Assembly (NCBI RefSeq): GCF_040802235.1
Contig: NC_133163.1
Span: 38,894,501-38,958,500, forward strand
DNA length: 64,000 bases
Direction of reading: 5' to 3'
From: Manis javanica
Lineage: Eukaryota; Chordata; Mammalia; Pholidota; Manidae
Shown: piece by piece, positions 60,702 through 64,000 of the stretch
How positions within the stretch are numbered: the first letter of the stretch is position 1
Layout of the letters: each line of letters opens with the position of its first letter
Translations under genes and position numbers: made by a program
The notes under the pieces: generated by a model
Told to the model about the DNA's origin: nothing
The model's input: the letters and a program-made list of their open reading frames with translations, nothing else
The model's database searches: none

Positions 60702-63700
60702 ATGGCAATAAGTACATATCTTTCAATAATCATCCTAAATGTAAGTGGACTGAATGTAACAATCAAAAGACACAAAGTAACAGGAGGGATAAAAAATCAA
60801 GACCCATCTATATGCTGCTTACAAGAGACTCACCTCAAACCCAAAGACATAAAGAGACTAAAAGTCAAGATATGGAAAAAGATATCTCATGCAAACAATA
60901 GGGAGAAAAAAGCAGGTGTTGCAGTACTGGTATCAGACAAAATAGATTTCAAAACAAAGAAAGTAACAAGAGATAAAGAAGGACATTACATAATGATAAA
61001 GGTGTCAGCCCAACAAGAGGATATAACCATTATAAATATATATGCACCCAATACAGGAGCACCAACATATGTGAAACAAATTCTAACGGAATTAAAGAAG
61101 GAAATAGAATGCAATGCATTCATTTTAGGAGACTTCAACACACCACTCACTCCAAAGGACAGATCCACCAGACAGAAAATAAGTAAGGACACAGAGGCAC
61201 TGAACAACACACTAGAACACATGGACTTAACAGACATCTACAGAACTCTACACCCAAAAGCAGCAGAATACACATTCTTCTCAAGTGCACATGGAACATT
61301 TTCCAGAATAGACCACATACTAGGCCACAAAAAGAGCCTCAGTAAATTCAAAAAGATTGAAATTCTACCAACCAACCTCTCAGACCACAAAGGTATAAAA
61401 CTAGAAATAAATTGTACAAAGAAAAGAAAAAGGCTCATAAACACATGGAGGCTTAACAACATGCTCCTAAATAATCAATGTATCAATGACCAAATTAAAA
61501 CAGAGATCAAGCAATATATGGAGATAAATGACACCGAGAGCATAAAGCCCCAACTTCTGTGGGATGCAGCGAAAGCAGTCTTAAGAGGAAAGTATATAGC
61601 AATCCAGGCCTATCTAAGAAGGAAGAACATTCCCAAATGAATAGTGTAAAGTCACAATTATTGAAACTGGAAAAAGAAGAACAAATGAGGCCCAAAGTCA
61701 GCAGAAGGAGGGACATAATAAAGATCAAGGAAGAAATAAATAAAATTGAGAAAAATAAAATAATAGAAAAAGATCAATGAAGTCAAGAGCTGGTACTTTG
61801 TAAAAATAAAAATAGACAAACCCCTGGCAAGACTTATTAAGAGAAAAAGAGAATCTACACACATCAACAGAATCAGAAATGAGAAAGGAAAAATCACGAC
61901 GGACCCCACAGAAATACAAAAAATTATTAGAGTACTACGAAAATCTATATGCTAACAAGCTGCAAAACCTAGAAGAAATGGACAACTTCCTAGAAAAATA
62001 CAACCTTCCAAGACTGACCAAGGAAGAAACAGAAAATATAAACAGACCAAAATCCAGCAAAGAAATTGAATCAGTAATAAAAGCACTACCGAAGAACATA
62101 ACCCCTGGGTCAGATGGATTCACCACTGAATTTTATCAGACATATAGAGAAGACATAATAGCCACTCTCCTTAAAGTTTTCCAAAAAATAGAGAGGAAGG
62201 AATACTTCCAAACTCATTCTATGAAGCCAGCATCACTCTAATACCAAAACCAGGCAAAGATCCCACCAAAAAAGAAAATTACAGACCAATATCCCTGATC
62301 AATGTAGATGCAAAAATACTCAACAAAATATTAGCAAACCGAATTCAAAAATACATCAAGAGGATCATACACCATGATCAAGTGGGATTCATCTCAGGGA
62401 TGCAAGGATGGTACAACATTTGAAAATCCATCAACATCATCCACCACATCAACAAAAAGAAGGACAAAAACCACATGATCATTTCCTTAGATGCTGAAAA
62501 AGCATTCAACAAAATACAACATCCATTCATGATAAAAACTCTCAACGAAATGGGTATACAGGGCAAACATAATAAAGGCCATATATGACAAACCCACAGA
62601 CAACATCATACTTAACAGCGAGAAGCTGAAAGCTTTTCCTCTAAGATCAGAACAAGACAGGGATGCCCACTCTCCCCACTGTTATTCAACATAGTACTGG
62701 AGGTCCTAGCCACAGCAATCAGACAAAACAAAGAAATACAAGGCATCCAGACTGGTAAAGATGAAGTCAAACTGCCACTATTTCCAGATGACATGATATT
62801 GTACATAAAAATTCCTAAAGACTCCATTCCAAAACTACTAGAACTAATATCTGAATTCAGCAAAGTTGCAGGATACAAAATTAATACACAGAAATCTGTT
62901 GCTTTCCTATACACTAATGATGAACTAACAGAAAGAGAAATCAGGAAAACAATTCCATTCACAATTGCATCAAAAAGAATAAAATACCTAGGAATAAACC
63001 TAACCAAGGAAGTGAAAGACCTATACCCTGAAAACTACAAGACACTCTTAAGAGAAATTAAAGAGGACACTAACAAATGGAAACTCATTCCATGCTCTTG
63101 GCCTGGAAGAATTAATATTGTCAAAATGGCCATCCTGCCTAAAGCAATCTACAGATTCAATGCAATGCCTATCAAATTACCAACAGCATTCTTCAGTGAA
63201 CTGGAACAAACAGTTCTAAAATTCATATGGAACCACAAAAGACCCTGAATAGCCAACGCAATCCTGAGAAGGAAGAATAAAGCAGGGGGCATCTGGCTTC
63301 CCAACTTCAAGCTGTACTACAAAGCCCCAGTAATCAACACAATTTGGTACTGGTACAAGAACAGAGCCACAGACCAGTGGAACAGAATAGAGAGTCCAGA
63401 TATTAACCCAAACATATACAGTCAATTAATATATGATAAAGGAGCCATAGACATACAATGGGGAAATGACAGCCTTTTCAACAGCTGGTGTTGGCAAAAC
63501 TAGACAGCTACATGTAAGAGAATGAAACTGGATCATTGTCTAACCCAATACACAAAGTTAAATTCAAAAAGGATCAAAGACCTGAATGTAAGTCATGAAA
63601 TTATAAAACTCCTAGAAAAAAACATAGGTAAAAATCTCTTGGACAGATACATGAGTGACTTCTTCATGAACATATCTCCTGGGCAAGGGAAACAAAAGGA

Positions 63701-64000
63701 AAAATGAATAAGTAGGACTATATCAAGCTGAAAAGCTTCTATACAGCAAAGGACACCACCAAGAGAACAAAAAGGCATCCTACAATATGGGAGAATATAT
63801 TCATAAATGACAGATCCAATAAAGGGTTGACATCCAAAATATATAAAGAGTTCACGCACCTCAACAAACAAAAAGCAAAAAATCCAATTAAAAAATGGAC
63901 AGAGGAGCTGAACAGACAGTTCTCCAAAGATGAATTCAGATGGCCAACAGACACATAAAAAGATGCTGCACATCGCTAGTCATCAGAGAAATGAAAATTA
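60702..64000 (+). pseudogene. L1 ORF2, endonuclease and reverse transcriptase, frameshifted
   Basis: The ATG at 60702 opens an endonuclease domain with its expected motifs: LNVSGLN, QETHL with the catalytic Glu (residue 42), YAPN, GDFN, IDHI and SDH. The frame holds to TGA at 61638-61640. The homologous sequence then continues through at least four frame changes (around 61.62, 61.78, 61.9, 62.22 and 62.64 kb) and in-frame stops. Recognisable RT pieces include [21 protein letters not shown] and [14 protein letters not shown]. The catalytic FADD box reads FPDD at 62781-62792. The final segment reaches the right edge. It is inactive. Confidence 0.92.

Larger units (their letters stand above)
59150..64000 (+). 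mobile_element. L1 LINE, near full-length type, continues beyond the right edge
   Basis: In order, a GC-rich 5' UTR (about 59150-59536) leads to ORF1, an inter-ORF spacer and ORF2, all in sense. The 5' boundary is uncertain. The 3' end lies outside the window, so target-site duplications cannot be tested. ORF1 is well preserved, while ORF2 has several frameshifts and stops, so the copy cannot move by itself. It is clearly younger than the 20-kb L1. Confidence 0.95.

Overview
This window is mammalian nuclear DNA. It holds two recognisable protein-coding genes in head-to-head orientation. PRKCH (protein kinase C eta) lies on the minus strand, with only its first coding exon in view at 25710-26072. 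TMEM30B (CDC50B) lies on the plus strand as one intact exon at 51300-52361. In human these genes are neighbours at 14q23.1, so the window is the same locus read in the opposite orientation. Splice signals, CpG islands, MIR and L2 fossils, and two L1 elements all fit a placental mammal. I found no Alu, B1/B2, carnivore tRNA-Lys SINE, horse ERE or ruminant BovB/Bov-tA copy. This argues against those orders and suits a SINE-poor lineage such as pangolins; that assignment is inference only.

Layout. 1-25709 is the 5' part of PRKCH intron 1, running off the left edge. It carries MIR and L2 fossils and an old antisense L1 (about 20341-23225). 25.4-27.0 kb is the PRKCH CpG island. It contains exon 1, a leader with two upstream ORFs, and a G-quadruplex-type tract between them. 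27-50.9 kb is the spacer between the two promoters. It contains more MIR, L2 and L3 fossils, a hAT-type element, a younger 642-bp retroposon with clear target-site duplications, and a nearly perfect 186-bp tandem duplication. 50.9-52.4 kb is the TMEM30B CpG island, with four CACCTG E-boxes upstream of the start codon. The TMEM30B 3' UTR probably ends near 54.6 kb and contains a 131-133-bp direct duplication. From about 59.15 kb to the right edge is a full-length-type but broken L1.

The two genes act separately. PKC eta is a lipid-activated, calcium-independent kinase. TMEM30B is the beta subunit that P4-ATPase lipid flippases need to leave the ER. Both are associated mainly with epithelia, and the 25.2 kb between their start codons probably holds shared or competing control elements.

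No wholly new system is evident. The points most worth checking are the PRKCH leader (two uORFs, a quadruplex tract, and one TGA separating the first uORF from the kinase frame), the TMEM30B E-box cluster, the two recent local duplications, and the unidentified retroposon at 45.0-45.65 kb.
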